A program made the translations under genes and the position numbers. From Forficula auricularia (lineage: Eukaryota; Arthropoda; Insecta; Dermaptera; Forficulidae): a DNA stretch of 64,000 bases. The DNA lies in the NCBI GenBank assembly GCA_024734495.1, contig JALMQS010000128.1, forward strand, positions 20,215,573 through 20,279,572, given 5' to 3'. Positions within the stretch are counted from its first letter, which is position 1, and each line of letters starts with the position of its first letter. Positions 54,865-64,000 of this stretch are shown here, one piece after another. The notes below the pieces were generated by a model. That model was not told where the DNA came from. It ran no database searches and saw only the letters and a list, made by a program, of their open reading frames with translations.

Positions 54865-55931
54865 ATGAGCAATTCTTGTATATATATATATATATAATCG
54901 GTTTCTCGAAAATGGCTCTAACGATTTCGCTAAAAATTGGTGATCTTATCAAGTCTCATGAGTTATTAGTCAAGTATAAATTTTAATCCGATTGAAATAA
55001 AGGAAGGGGGTGTAAATTAGTCATGTCGCAAAATAAATATTTTAATCGTTCATATCTCGCCTTCGGTAAGTCGCAGAGCCTTGAAATTTGAAACTTAAGC
55101 TATTTAGAGGCAAAAAGTTACCGAGCATAGCTCGGTGCTCAAGGCCCTTATAATTATATTAACAGTTCTTTCTTGATTCAAAATTTTAGTATTTCCAAGA
55201 AAAAGTGTTTAGATTTCCCTTCAGCACTTGTGGATGAAAAATTAAGAAAATTAGAAATTAATCCTTAAGAAATTATATTATGGGAACACTCAGATGTTGT
55301 AGCTAAGATAAGCTTATATTAAATTAATCTACACCTTTGTGCCAAGTTCCAACATTTAACTTAAATCTCTTGAGGATTAAAATAATAAACAACCAAATCA
55401 TTAAAATTCGAAGAGAGCGTACCAAGTCTTGAAAATATTTTTTTCTCATTTTCCTCTAATTTATTTATTTTAAATCGCATTATAATTTTAAAGAATAAAA
55501 AAAACTTTTGATGTTTATTTATAGATAAAAAATAAAAGTTGGCCGATTCCAGGAATTATGACGTAATTGACATTGAAAAAGGGATCGAGAGAGATAGAGA
55601 GGTAACGTGCCAGAAATATATATAGCTCACACATTCGGAATTTTAAATAATCCTATTGTTATTATCTGGAAAATTATTTATTAGGTAAACCACTCGTGGC
55701 AAATCTTTAAAAAATTTGTAGTGTATCGAAATTTCGAAAAGCAGGCCAAAGGTAATAATAATAATAAAAAATTCGAATAAAATAATTTACTAAAAAGTCA
55801 TTTACAATCTTTTAAAAACTTTTAAGATCGTCCCTCCTTCTTCAGAGCTTAATAATATCAAAAAAGAAGCTTGTAACCATCCTTCATCAGTCTAATTTAA
55901 CAGTACTTTCTTTGATGGTAGTCTTTGACAT
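54865..55931. other. Repeat-rich stretch without genes
   Basis: 55540-55800 shares TTATGACGTAATTGACA and TTCGAATAAAATAATTTACT with 62060-62340, so one dispersed element of about 280 bases is present at both places. Near 55835-55862 a partial hammerhead-like CTGAAGAAGGAGGG (minus strand) lacks the GAAA half. Confidence 0.4.
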
Positions 55932-56063
55932 TAATAAAGATAAGAGTAAATAAATATTTTATTTAATATGGATTTACTATGAGTTAAGGATACTGGGTCA
56001 CTTATTTCACATTAAAATTAAAAAATTAAAAGATATAAAAAAATTTTCTTTTTCAATATATAT

Positions 56064-56089
56064 ATTTCGGGCTATCAACCCATCTTCAG
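56064..56089 (-). ncRNA. Hammerhead-like motif of the Penelope-like element
   Basis: CTGAAGA (56089-56083), GGG/CCC stem with TTGATAG, then CGAAAT and an (AT)n stretch. It lies about 175 bases downstream of the GIY-YIG stop. Confidence 0.6.
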
Positions 56090-56264
56090 GAAATACAGAA
56101 AGTAACTAATTCAACTTATTGAATAACAGGTTATATATGTGTTTATTGAACAGAGGGAAGAATTTTTAAATTATTTTAAAAGGACACTTTCTCTTAAGCT
56201 ATTGTTAAGAAAGAATATCAGGTTGGCCTTATGTTTACATAGGATTGTTTGGGTGAAAGGAAAG

Positions 56265-56756
56265 TTAATAAGTTCGTTGACTTGGGTCTCTAGGTTGGGA
56301 ATGATTTTTCCGTTTGGATATTAAAAGATCAATTATTATATTTTGTTTTACATCTAGTTGATTATTGATAATATTTTCGTCGTTCGACAAGGCATATTTT
56401 ATTTCCGTGGATTCAAGAAGATCCAATCTTAATCCTTTTCTTTCGAAATGAATAGGGATGGGGTTAGAAGGTGAAGGTAAATGGTCTAAAGAATATAGAT
56501 GATTAGCAAATGCGGAAGTGGAATCTGGATTTATGGGCTGGTTTCTTATTAATTGTCTGTGGGAAGCTAAATGTTCTTTATGCCGTTTTTTAAAAGATCG
56601 TCCAGTTTGTCCAATATAAATTGCCTCGCAATCGTTACAATTTAATTTGTATACACCTGATCTATTTATTTTATCAATTTTGTCAAGTTTATTATTTATT
56701 AATTGGGAGGATAAATTATTTATATTATAAAGGGCTGAGTGATTCCATGCTGAAAA
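56265..56756 (-). pseudogene. GIY-YIG endonuclease domain of a Penelope-like element
   Basis: The frame reads VYKLNCNDCEAIYIGQTGRS, then FKKRHKEHLASHRQ and FANHLYSLDH, with a TAA at 56267-56265. CNDCEAIYIGQTGRSFKKRHKEH is the GIY-YIG core: the two Tyr motifs, the catalytic Arg and a CxxC-type pair. It is the C-terminal endonuclease that gives EN+ Penelope elements their target nicking. There is no start codon because the reverse transcriptase part has been lost; the upstream flank is replaced by the inverted arm. About 160 codons remain. Confidence 0.82.
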
Positions 56757-56990
56757 AGAAAAAAAATTTATATCTTTTAATTTTTTAATTTTAATGTGAA
56801 ATAAGTGACCCAGTATCCTTAACTCATAGTAAATCCATATTAAATAAAATATTTATTTACACTTATCTTTATTAAAGATGTTTCACCTTGCACCAACACC
56901 ACAATCTCTACTGATTATTTGACATTAATGATAAAATAGTTTTAATTAAATGTGACTAGAAAGGAGGTGGTTACAAAATTTCTTCTTCTA

Positions 56991-57045
56991 TTGACTCTTG
57001 TGAGTCCTGAAGAAGGAAGGAATATCCTCCTATACGTAGGTTTTT
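56991..57045 (+). ncRNA. Degenerate hammerhead-like motif
   Basis: CTGAAGA at 57007 and a GGAAGG..ATCCTCC stem, but CTATACGTAGG stands where CGAAACGTCGG is found at 26513 and 36563. The second core box is lost. Confidence 0.35.
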
Positions 57046-57152
57046 TAAATACTTAAAACGATGATGCAATAAATTATTTTATTCGTAATTGTTTTGTTCA
57101 TTGTTGGGCTGCGTCTTTATTAAATCTTTCTAAAAAATTACCAGAATCTCTC

Positions 57153-57640
57153 TTAAGGAGGTTCTTTCGCGACAAACCACACAAAAAGTTTTAACCTCGT
57201 AACCACTCTATAAATATGAATGGAACTAAAATTTTAGGTTATGTTTCTTTAACGTGACTGTACCACTCACACTACGAAATCTCTATATGGATACACATAT
57301 ACTTGCCGGATCGTTTCCAAGCCATTGTGCTTATATCCCCTCTACTAAAAATAATCGCCCAAATATGTTTTTTTTATCCAAACTAAGAGGTAAATAATTT
57401 CAATTTTTTTTTAAGTTACTCCGAATATATTATTCTAACAAATATTAGTTTTTCATCAAGATGGTGAAAGTCCTATCTACCCTATATAAAAATGTCATTT
57501 TTAATTGCAATTATTTCATGTTTGGTGTGGTAAATACCAATCTTCAAATTTTAACAGTATGTGTATTATGGTTTTAATGACTTATATTCCAAGTTCCAAA
57601 GACATCTTGAATTTTTGCATTTGTGGAAGAACTACCTTAA
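57153..57640 (+). mobile_element. TTAA-flanked MITE, copy 4
   Basis: Ends TTAAGGAGGTTCTTTCGCGA and GGAAGAACTACCTTAA. About 40 bases shorter than the others owing to an internal deletion near 57470. Confidence 0.7.
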
Positions 57641-60003
57641 TATATTTTTGGGCCCTCACGTTTTACCTTATCTTACTTCCATGATAGAATCCTTATTAGA
57701 TATAAAATAAAAATACAAATTCATATTTGTTGATTTTTCTCTAGATACTATCATATACTTTCATTGAATAATCAATGAGAGGCTCGATTTCCATATTAGC
57801 ATTACGTTGTGGTCTTTTGTTATTTTCTGATTTTATAGCGACTAACTGTTATTTTTAGAATAAAGCTATTATTTAAACAAACAGTTTAATTATTTAAATA
57901 TGCATAATTTCTCTAATGTCCATTAAAAAGGTAATTTGTTTTATTTACATTATAAAAGTACACTCATGTACTTTTTTTAAATAAAGCGCATAATAAAATT
58001 TATTTATTTAATAAAGTAATAGGGGATATTTTTACTGTTGGGTTCCAAAAAAGAGAAAATAACCGCGAGAGCGTGTCAGGATAGCACAGTGGAATAGCCA
58101 TAAAATTTTCATATGGAGGGTCAATCTACAAAGCAAAATATTTTGTGGGAATTTTTTTTTATTAAAACAAATAATTCAATTAAATTGTGTTTTTACCCGG
58201 AAAGTTTTGGGGTAGTTGTAATTTCTTCGATCCATTATGTTTTTGTGTGTGCTGAATCCGAATCTGAGGGTTGCTAACAAAATTTCGTGACGGAAATTTC
58301 GTCATGGAAAATGCTGGATATATCTATAAATATAAGAGTTTTAACAAAAAAGTGATCTAAGTAAACGTTCAAGTCAATAAAATTTCCTAGAGAACGAGTT
58401 AGAAATCAAGTTTCTAGGATGAGTGGTTTTCATTTTATGAAGGAAAAACTGCGATTTTTTGCAAAAAATTAAAGTTTTCTCAAAACTTCAACCTCATTGC
58501 GGCAGGGGTTACCATTATCCAATTAAGAGAAAACTATGTTTTAATTGTAGAAAATTTAATCTAGTTTAAAAATCTATAGAGTGGTCTTTGTCGAAAACGT
58601 GCTCCTTCATGGTCAAAATGGGAAAAAATCGAAAAAAGTGCGAGTTTTTGGGATTTGCGGAAACAGAAAAAATATACCAATTTTCAACTAGTGCTTGAGC
58701 CCGAACGGTTGGTCGGAGAAAAAATCTAAATAAGGAAATTTGTAGGAAATTTTATGAACTTAGGTTTTGAAAAGGAAGGTTATTTACGAAAAGTTGATAG
58801 TTTTTGAGTTATAAACAAAAAACAGCCAAAAAATGAAATTACTTTTTGAAGTCGGTGTCAAACATATACCTTTTATGAATCGCACTCGACGGATCTTACT
58901 TAGTACGTTTGGTGGGTACGCTCGCTTATAGGTATAGTTTGTTTGGCACCGACTACAAAAAGTGATTTCATATAAATATTTCGTAGTTTAGTTGTAACTA
59001 AATAAGTTAATAATTATTTTATACCTTTTAGTGTATTTTATTTGTTGCATTTAATTTTTTTGAAGTCGGTTTTAATTTTTTCTTAAAAATTATTTTTCTT
59101 TTTTTCTTTTTAGTTGTTAATAGTTATTAATAGTGATCATATCATCAGAACTTGTCCAAATTAATATGGCACCATCCCTAAGATACCCCTTTTCCATTAA
59201 AAAAGAATCATCGAAATCGGTTCATAAACAAAGAAGTTAGGCCTGAACAAACCTAACAAAAAAGGTCTAATACCTATGAAAAAAAATGGAACCAATCGGA
59301 AGGTAGACTGAACCCAATACAATTTTTTTTTCAAAATCGGTTCACAATTGGCGGAGATATGAGGTAACATATGCAGCAAAAAAAATCAGTTGAATAGAGA
59401 ACCTCCTTTTTTTGAAGTCGGTTAAAAAGAACATAATTCTTGATTAAACATATGAAATATATTTAATTAGGGTTAGTTTGCCATAAGAAACGGTTTGTCG
59501 TTGTCTTTACTAATCCCATGAACCCTGCTCTTTGGGGGGGGGTTCTGACCCCTTCCTCCGTGGCTACTCCTTTGGACTAGCATACCATTACACTAGGCCG
59601 GTTTATTTTAAAAATATTTAAAAAGGAAATAGAATTAAAAATGTTTTTTGTTTAGGGACGTCAGAGAGCTTCAGACTCTTCGATCCGAATCAAATTCAGA
59701 CGGAGCTTTATTGGGATTCAGTTGGCGATGATTTTATAGACGTAATAAAATCGAAAATATTTAGCAATAAAATTCTAATTTATGACTATGTGTCTATATA
59801 ATATAAATCAAATATCATTTAGTTTATACATGTTGTATATTCATTATATGTTCTTTGTTTTCTAGTAATGGCTTATAACCAAAGAGTAAAGAAAACTAAT
59901 TGTTGATGGTTGATTCAAATTTTGTTTTTATTTTTGTTTTTAAATAAATAAACATTGAAAAAATGTATTTAGTGTGTTGAGTTAAAGTTTATTAAATAGA
60001 AGC
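57641..60003. other. Long AT-rich stretch with GAAGTCGGT motifs
   Basis: No gene recognised. TTTTGAAGTCGGTGTCAAAC (58845) is inverted as GTTTGGCACCGACTACAAAA near 58945, making a fold-back of about 130 bases. TTTGAAGTCGGTT recurs at 59063 and 59412, and at 43972 elsewhere. The interval 58050-58800 looks like a degraded repeat. A block at 59655-59735 is less AT-rich but has no convincing frame. Confidence 0.4.
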
Positions 60004-60509
60004 TTTTCTCTTTGATTCAACTATTATATTATTTTTAATTCCTAGGATCCTGAACACATTCCCTTTGAGGCGAAATTTCTCACAAGAAAGCTCCACTTCC
60101 ATTTGATTAGATACAACTCCAAAGCCTCAATTAGAAAAAACAAAAAACTATTTTTTTATTATTACAAAAAATTAATATTTATATTAATTATGAATAATTG
60201 TCTAATTTCTCCAATAATCCGAAAGAATTTACCAGATTTATAAAAAAATTGATAACCAATTTAATCATGAATAAATATTTACATAAATAATTATTATTCA
60301 AATTAATAAAAACATTATTTGTTTATTTATAAATATTTATGATATTTTTATTGTATTTTACATATTTTTAATTATTTATTTGTTTTTCCATTATTGAATG
60401 CGTAAACAAGAGTATAAAAAGAAAGAGAGAGAGAGAGATAGTTGAGAAGGAATGAACTTGCATAGAAAATAAATAAAAGAGACGCCACTTCAATCAAAAC
60501 AACGCCCTT

Positions 60510-60671
60510 TGACTAAATCGGCGAAATTCCAAAGAATAACCTTGACCTCTTATTAAAATTTTAATAGTGGCTTCTCTTAATTCCGCCTTCGTTAGTTGTG
60601 CATCCTCAAGCACAGGCGCCATTAATCTTCTAATAAATTTCTCCAATAATTTCTCTAATCCACTTATTTCT
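60510..60671 (-). CDS. Possible terminal exon of an unidentified gene
   Basis: On the minus strand, after an ACTCACCAG acceptor, an open frame reads ISGLEKLLEKFIRRLMAPVL, then EDAQLTKAELREATIKILI and RGQGYSLEFRRFSQRALF before TGA. It is clearly less AT-rich than its surroundings and has a mixed, helix-like composition with many charged residues. No family recognised. Upstream exons were not found. A second minus-strand frame at 60110-60004 (MEVELSCEKFRLKGNVF...) lies beyond the stop and would have to belong to another transcript. Confidence 0.4.
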
Positions 60672-61204
60672 GGTGAGTTTTTTATAATTATTATTGTAAA
60701 ATAACCTTTTAAAAACTTATAAACGTAATTGGAGATAATTTAATTGCCATTTAATTCGTAAGTAAAATAGATATAATTTTATTTTTTTAACCTCTTCCAT
60801 TTCCATTAAACAATCCATTAAAAAGCATTTAATTTTATTAGGAAAAATTGCTTTGAGACAGACTAATCATAATTTTATAAATTAAAAAAAATTATATATT
60901 TATTTTATTATAAGTAATTTATTAAATATTAGCTTATTAAACAATTTGTTCATTCATGTATTTATAGATGGATTTATTTGTTTATTCATTCTTTTAATTC
61001 AATTATTTCATTTTTTTATATTATTTGTTAATATATTTTTTTATGGTAGTAAAATAAATCCATATGTGTAATATATTTGAATGAATTAAAATAATTATTT
61101 AATGTTTATATATATATATACAGGGTGTCCCATAACTTAACGATATAAACCGTGAACAGGGGATAAGCCACTTTATGACGATACAGAATCAAAAAATAAA
61201 TAAA
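60672..61204. other. AT-rich stretch, nothing recognised
   Basis: Very AT-rich with a (TA)n run at 61109-61120. Sequence from 61121 (CAGGGTGTCCCATAACTTAA) may be the edge of a repeat. Confidence 0.35.
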
Positions 61205-61905
61205 CTCACGTGTTCTGATGTGGCCATCTACTTGACTTTACCATACAACCTGGTCCCTCACTTATATTTAATAAAATTATTTATAATCATGTAGGGGAGG
61301 GAGGTTAGATTTTGCATTTTTAGACTTCTGGGGGCCCACTGATTATGTATTAGTACAAAATTTGGTTTAGTACAAGAATCTATATTTTCATTTTTTGATT
61401 CTACACCCCCCCCCATTTTGGGCGGTTAGTTTTTGCATTTTTAGTCTTCTGGGGTCCCACTGATTATGTATACAAAATTTGATTGAGTTTGCTCAAACGG
61501 CCTAGATTTTTAATTTTTAACCCCCCTCCACCCACCTTAATTTTGGGTCGATATGCACCAAAATCTAATCAGCTCTTAATCTCAATGGACCAAAACTACG
61601 TGTGAAATTTGATATTCACGCTAGTTTTTGAGCTAGCTCGTCCACAATAATTTGGCAACTCACAGACTGACTAACACACTAACAGACATTTTGAAAAACA
61701 ATTATTATCTCGAAATATATATAATTTTTTCTATGTTTACTTATTAAGGCTTTTTTGTAGACCAAAATGCCATGGTTTCGCCCAATTTTTTTAATCAAAA
61801 TAGTTTCAGCCGTTTTTGAGATATTTTGAAAAAAAGCAAAAAAAATACACACTTTTTTTCATTCACGATTACAATACTTGTCCATACCCTCTATGGTAAA
61901 TTAAA
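61205..61905 (-). mobile_element. Dispersed element, family B, copy 3 (inverted)
   Basis: Inverse of 5143-5745 and 38698-39545, beginning with the TGTGGCCATCTACTTGACTT end and finishing with ACCCTCTATGGTAAATT. Contains two CTCAACCAAATTTTG modules in inverse form. Confidence 0.6.
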
Positions 61906-62752
61906 AATAAAAGTCTCATAGTTTTCGAGCTATAGACATTTTTTTGAAAATCGTAAAAATCGCTATCCTGCTCTAAATATTGAGACGCTGTGGTTATAAA
62001 TTTCGATATTTTATGATTCTAATTTTTACTGCCTGACAGGCTTACCGAGAAAGAAAAGTTAACAGATTCCTGGAATTTTATGACGTAATTTGACAATGAA
62101 AATGAGGTCGACGACCTTGACTTGGACTACTCGCAATAAATATATTTATACATCAGTCCATACATCAGTCCAATAATCCTATTTATATGAAATGAAAAAT
62201 TATTTCAGGACAGACAACTAATGGAGAATTTTTTTAATTATTCTCATTTATAGAGATTCAATGTGTAAGCAGCCCAAGGATAATGAAAAAACAAAAACAA
62301 ATTTCGAATAAAATAATTTACTGGAATGTCATTTTCAATCCTTTACCCAACAATTCTTATAAATTAAAAAAGTTTTTTTAAGTTTACTGCACGAAAGTAA
62401 GTATTACTTGTCTAAGCTTCGTTGGTAGAGTTGATAAAATATAAAATTCTTTCGGGAGCTGATCAATTTGTTAAATTTGATCTAATTTCACAAAATTTGA
62501 ATCCGAAACATCCTGAATAAACTAAACATTTTTAATCTATTTTCTAATTTTCCCCGTGGATGGTTGAACCCGAAATAATTCTGCTCAATTGAAAGTATAA
62601 TTCGGTTCGAAGGTAATAATATTCAGTTCGATTCCGTTGTTCTGGCAGTTCAACTAGGTTTTAATTCGGTGTGCTCGTCCATGGGCCGAACCGATTCTGA
62701 TTGGTTTTGAAATTAACTTATATTTTTCTATGACCTCGGGAGCAAAGCCCAT
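61906..62752. other. Stretch with dispersed repeat, no gene
   Basis: 62060-62345 is the second copy of the TTATGACGTAATT repeat also seen at 55540-55800. The remainder is unassigned. Confidence 0.4.
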
Positions 62753-63423
62753 TTAAGGTATGTTTTGCTCGGTGCGACTATCACGATGATCGTGCAACGA
62801 TTATTTTTGAATAGTTGGTTACCAATTTTGATCGGAACGTCTGCAGTTTATTGATTTTTCCTTAGATGTTTGTTTTCATTCGCAGTCACATCATCCTAAA
62901 TTTAACGAAATGAGTTTAAATTTGAGTAGAGGTAAAAGATTTTTACTCAAAAATCTTTTGATTGAGGAGGTGGAAGACGATGAAATACTTCTTTATACGT
63001 TTGAGCTCAAAAATGAAGAGGGACTGTTTCAAAAATTGGTTGATTTTCCAACTTTATTTGAAATTTCCTTCCATATATTATCTTTCCCCCGTTGGTTTTT
63101 GTAAAAAGCATGTGATAGCTGCCACAGTGAAGGATGATTAGCCAATTCCTCCATGAGAATTTCATCTTACGCTTCGTAAAATTTAGGAGCCATGGTATAT
63201 AGGTCTTCTCTCAAAAAATAAACGTTAGCGACTGACGATTATATTCACCCTTTTCCTGAATGACTATTCCAGACGAGCGATCGTCGTTAACGGCTCTACC
63301 GACAGTCGCTCGAAGGAAAACAGCTCCATAAGTAATACAAAGAAATAATGCTTAGCGATTATCGTTGCACGATTATTGTTGAACAATCATCGTGATAGTC
63401 GCACCGAGCAAAACGTACCTTAA
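62753..63423. mobile_element. Harbinger-like element with about 50-bp inverted termini
   Basis: Termini TTAAGGTATGTTTTGCTCGG and its inverse (ACCGAGCAAAACGTACCTTAA side) extend through a shared TGCGACTATCACGATGAT. Inside are a minus-strand MADF remnant and, on the plus strand, a short frame (62910-63104) containing EEVEDDEILLYTFELK, which may be the start of the nuclease protein. TTAA stands at both ends; classic Harbinger targets are TWA, so the class rests on the MADF protein. Confidence 0.65.
63029..63193 (-). pseudogene. MADF-domain remnant
   Basis: Frame: MAPKFYEA, a stop, then MEELANHPSLWQLSHAFYKN and DNIWKEISNKVGK up to TGA. HPxLW...Y.....K...W..I is the MADF (Myb/SANT-like) DNA-binding signature used by Harbinger accessory proteins. 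One in-frame TAA and the short length mark it as dead. Confidence 0.7.
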
Positions 63424-64000
63424 GATCGATCCTATTTGATTATTATTTTAAGTTTGTGTTTTGTGTGTTTGTGTGTGTGTATGTGAATAGTGTAACCGGT
63501 GTAGTGTCATATTACTCTATAGCAGGCCAAATTTATGAATTGTACCTATTTATATTAAAAGATTTTTTTTTACTGAACGACTGAACCTAACACAACTTTT
63601 TATGATCTACAACTATAATCATAACATCTCTCACCTGTTACCTTGTTACTTCAGTCTTCTGGTTATTTTAATACATGCATGATAATCAACTTGCTTAGTT
63701 ATTTATGCTGCTTCGAGTTAAGGCCAGACAATACAAGCGTTCTCTGTTAATTAGCCAAATCTTCAAATAATTATTTATAAAAATTCTAAGTATAATAAAT
63801 TACACTCTTATTTATACTATAATAATATGAATCATATGAACAATCTGACAGTCTCATTATGTATTATAAATGTTTAGTTGTAGTTTTTGAATTGAGAATA
63901 TATAGCCATGTATAAGAGCTAAATCATATTTAATCTCACTATAAATAATGAATGTTAACCACGGCAAAAACCCATATCATCATAACATTCTATTGTATTT
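63424..64000. other. Right end of window, AT-rich, nothing recognised
   Basis: A (GT)n run lies at 63455-63482. No gene or repeat end was identified. Confidence 0.4.

Larger units (their letters stand above)
55932..56872 (-). mobile_element. Penelope-like element fragment with inverted flanks
   Basis: Arms 55932-56056 and 56756-56872 are inverse copies (GTTAAGGATACTGGGTCACT and its complement). Between them, on the minus strand, come a GIY-YIG frame and then a hammerhead-like core at 56089-56064. No reverse transcriptase domain is present. Coding region, ribozyme-like motif and inverted flanks together identify a 5'-truncated Penelope-like copy. Confidence 0.75.

Noticed and set aside
60004..60110. 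A 35-codon minus-strand frame beginning MEVELSCEKF
   Set aside because: Short and without a recognisable family or clear splice context; kept only as a note beside the 60.5-kb exon.
1..64000. CRISPR array, operons or bacterial genes
   Set aside because: No regular spacer-repeat array or bacterial gene was seen; coding sequence is split by GT-AG introns, and the repeats are eukaryotic transposons.

Overview
This window is nuclear DNA of an animal, most likely an insect. It is AT-rich and intron-bearing. It carries exons of animal genes (2-hydroxyacyl-CoA lyase, a TRPM channel, a probable Cabin1 homologue). Its repeats are typical of arthropods: an errantivirus-type LTR element with a tRNA-Ser-like primer site and an env-like remnant, an RTE-like LINE, fragments of other LINEs, Helitrons, hAT and TTAA-flanked MITEs, tRNA-derived SINEs, and Penelope-like elements with hammerhead-like motifs. 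Errantiviruses are known mainly from insects; no species can be named.

Host genes. (1) HACL1, minus strand, 29612 to 21367: 11 exons with consistent splice sites and phases, 1716 coding bases (571 codons plus stop), ending in the peroxisomal signal SKL. Four single-base frame breaks lie in exons 1, 4 and 8. Its longer introns are filled with MITEs, LINE fragments and fold-back repeats. (2) One plus-strand TRPM exon at 3522-3652. (3) Two minus-strand exons at 16187-15924 that look like the N-terminus of Cabin1. Three more exon-like patches (12672-12739, 14132-14272, 60510-60671) are not identified.

Mobile DNA by region. 0.4-10.6 kb: dispersed repeats, a SINE with a 13-bp target duplication, a Helitron, a LINE RNase H fragment and fold-backs. 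10.6-20 kb: fold-backs, hammerhead-like motifs and hAT transposase remnants. 21-30 kb: HACL1 with intronic repeats. 30.4-36.2 kb: a LINE fragment split by a hAT MITE, then an LTR retrotransposon with apparently identical 660-bp LTRs, gag, protease and an env-like end but no reverse transcriptase. 36.3-46.6 kb: inverted hammerhead-type repeats, tRNA-like elements and MITEs. 46.7-49.6 kb: a nearly intact RTE-like LINE. 50.3-57.6 kb: a MITE with a SINE nested inside, LINE ends, an (AT)n tract and a Penelope-like fragment with a GIY-YIG endonuclease. 58-64 kb: unassigned AT-rich DNA, one possible exon, a dispersed repeat and a Harbinger-like element with a MADF remnant.

Two themes stand out. First, a hammerhead-ribozyme-like core (CTGANGA, stem, CGAAA) recurs at about eleven sites, often paired head to head in long inverted repeats. 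One copy lies just downstream of the GIY-YIG reading frame, which ties the motif to Penelope-like elements. Second, single-base indels in short homopolymer runs break otherwise well-preserved frames in HACL1, the LINE and the young LTR element. Uncorrected assembly errors explain this pattern at least as well as biological decay.
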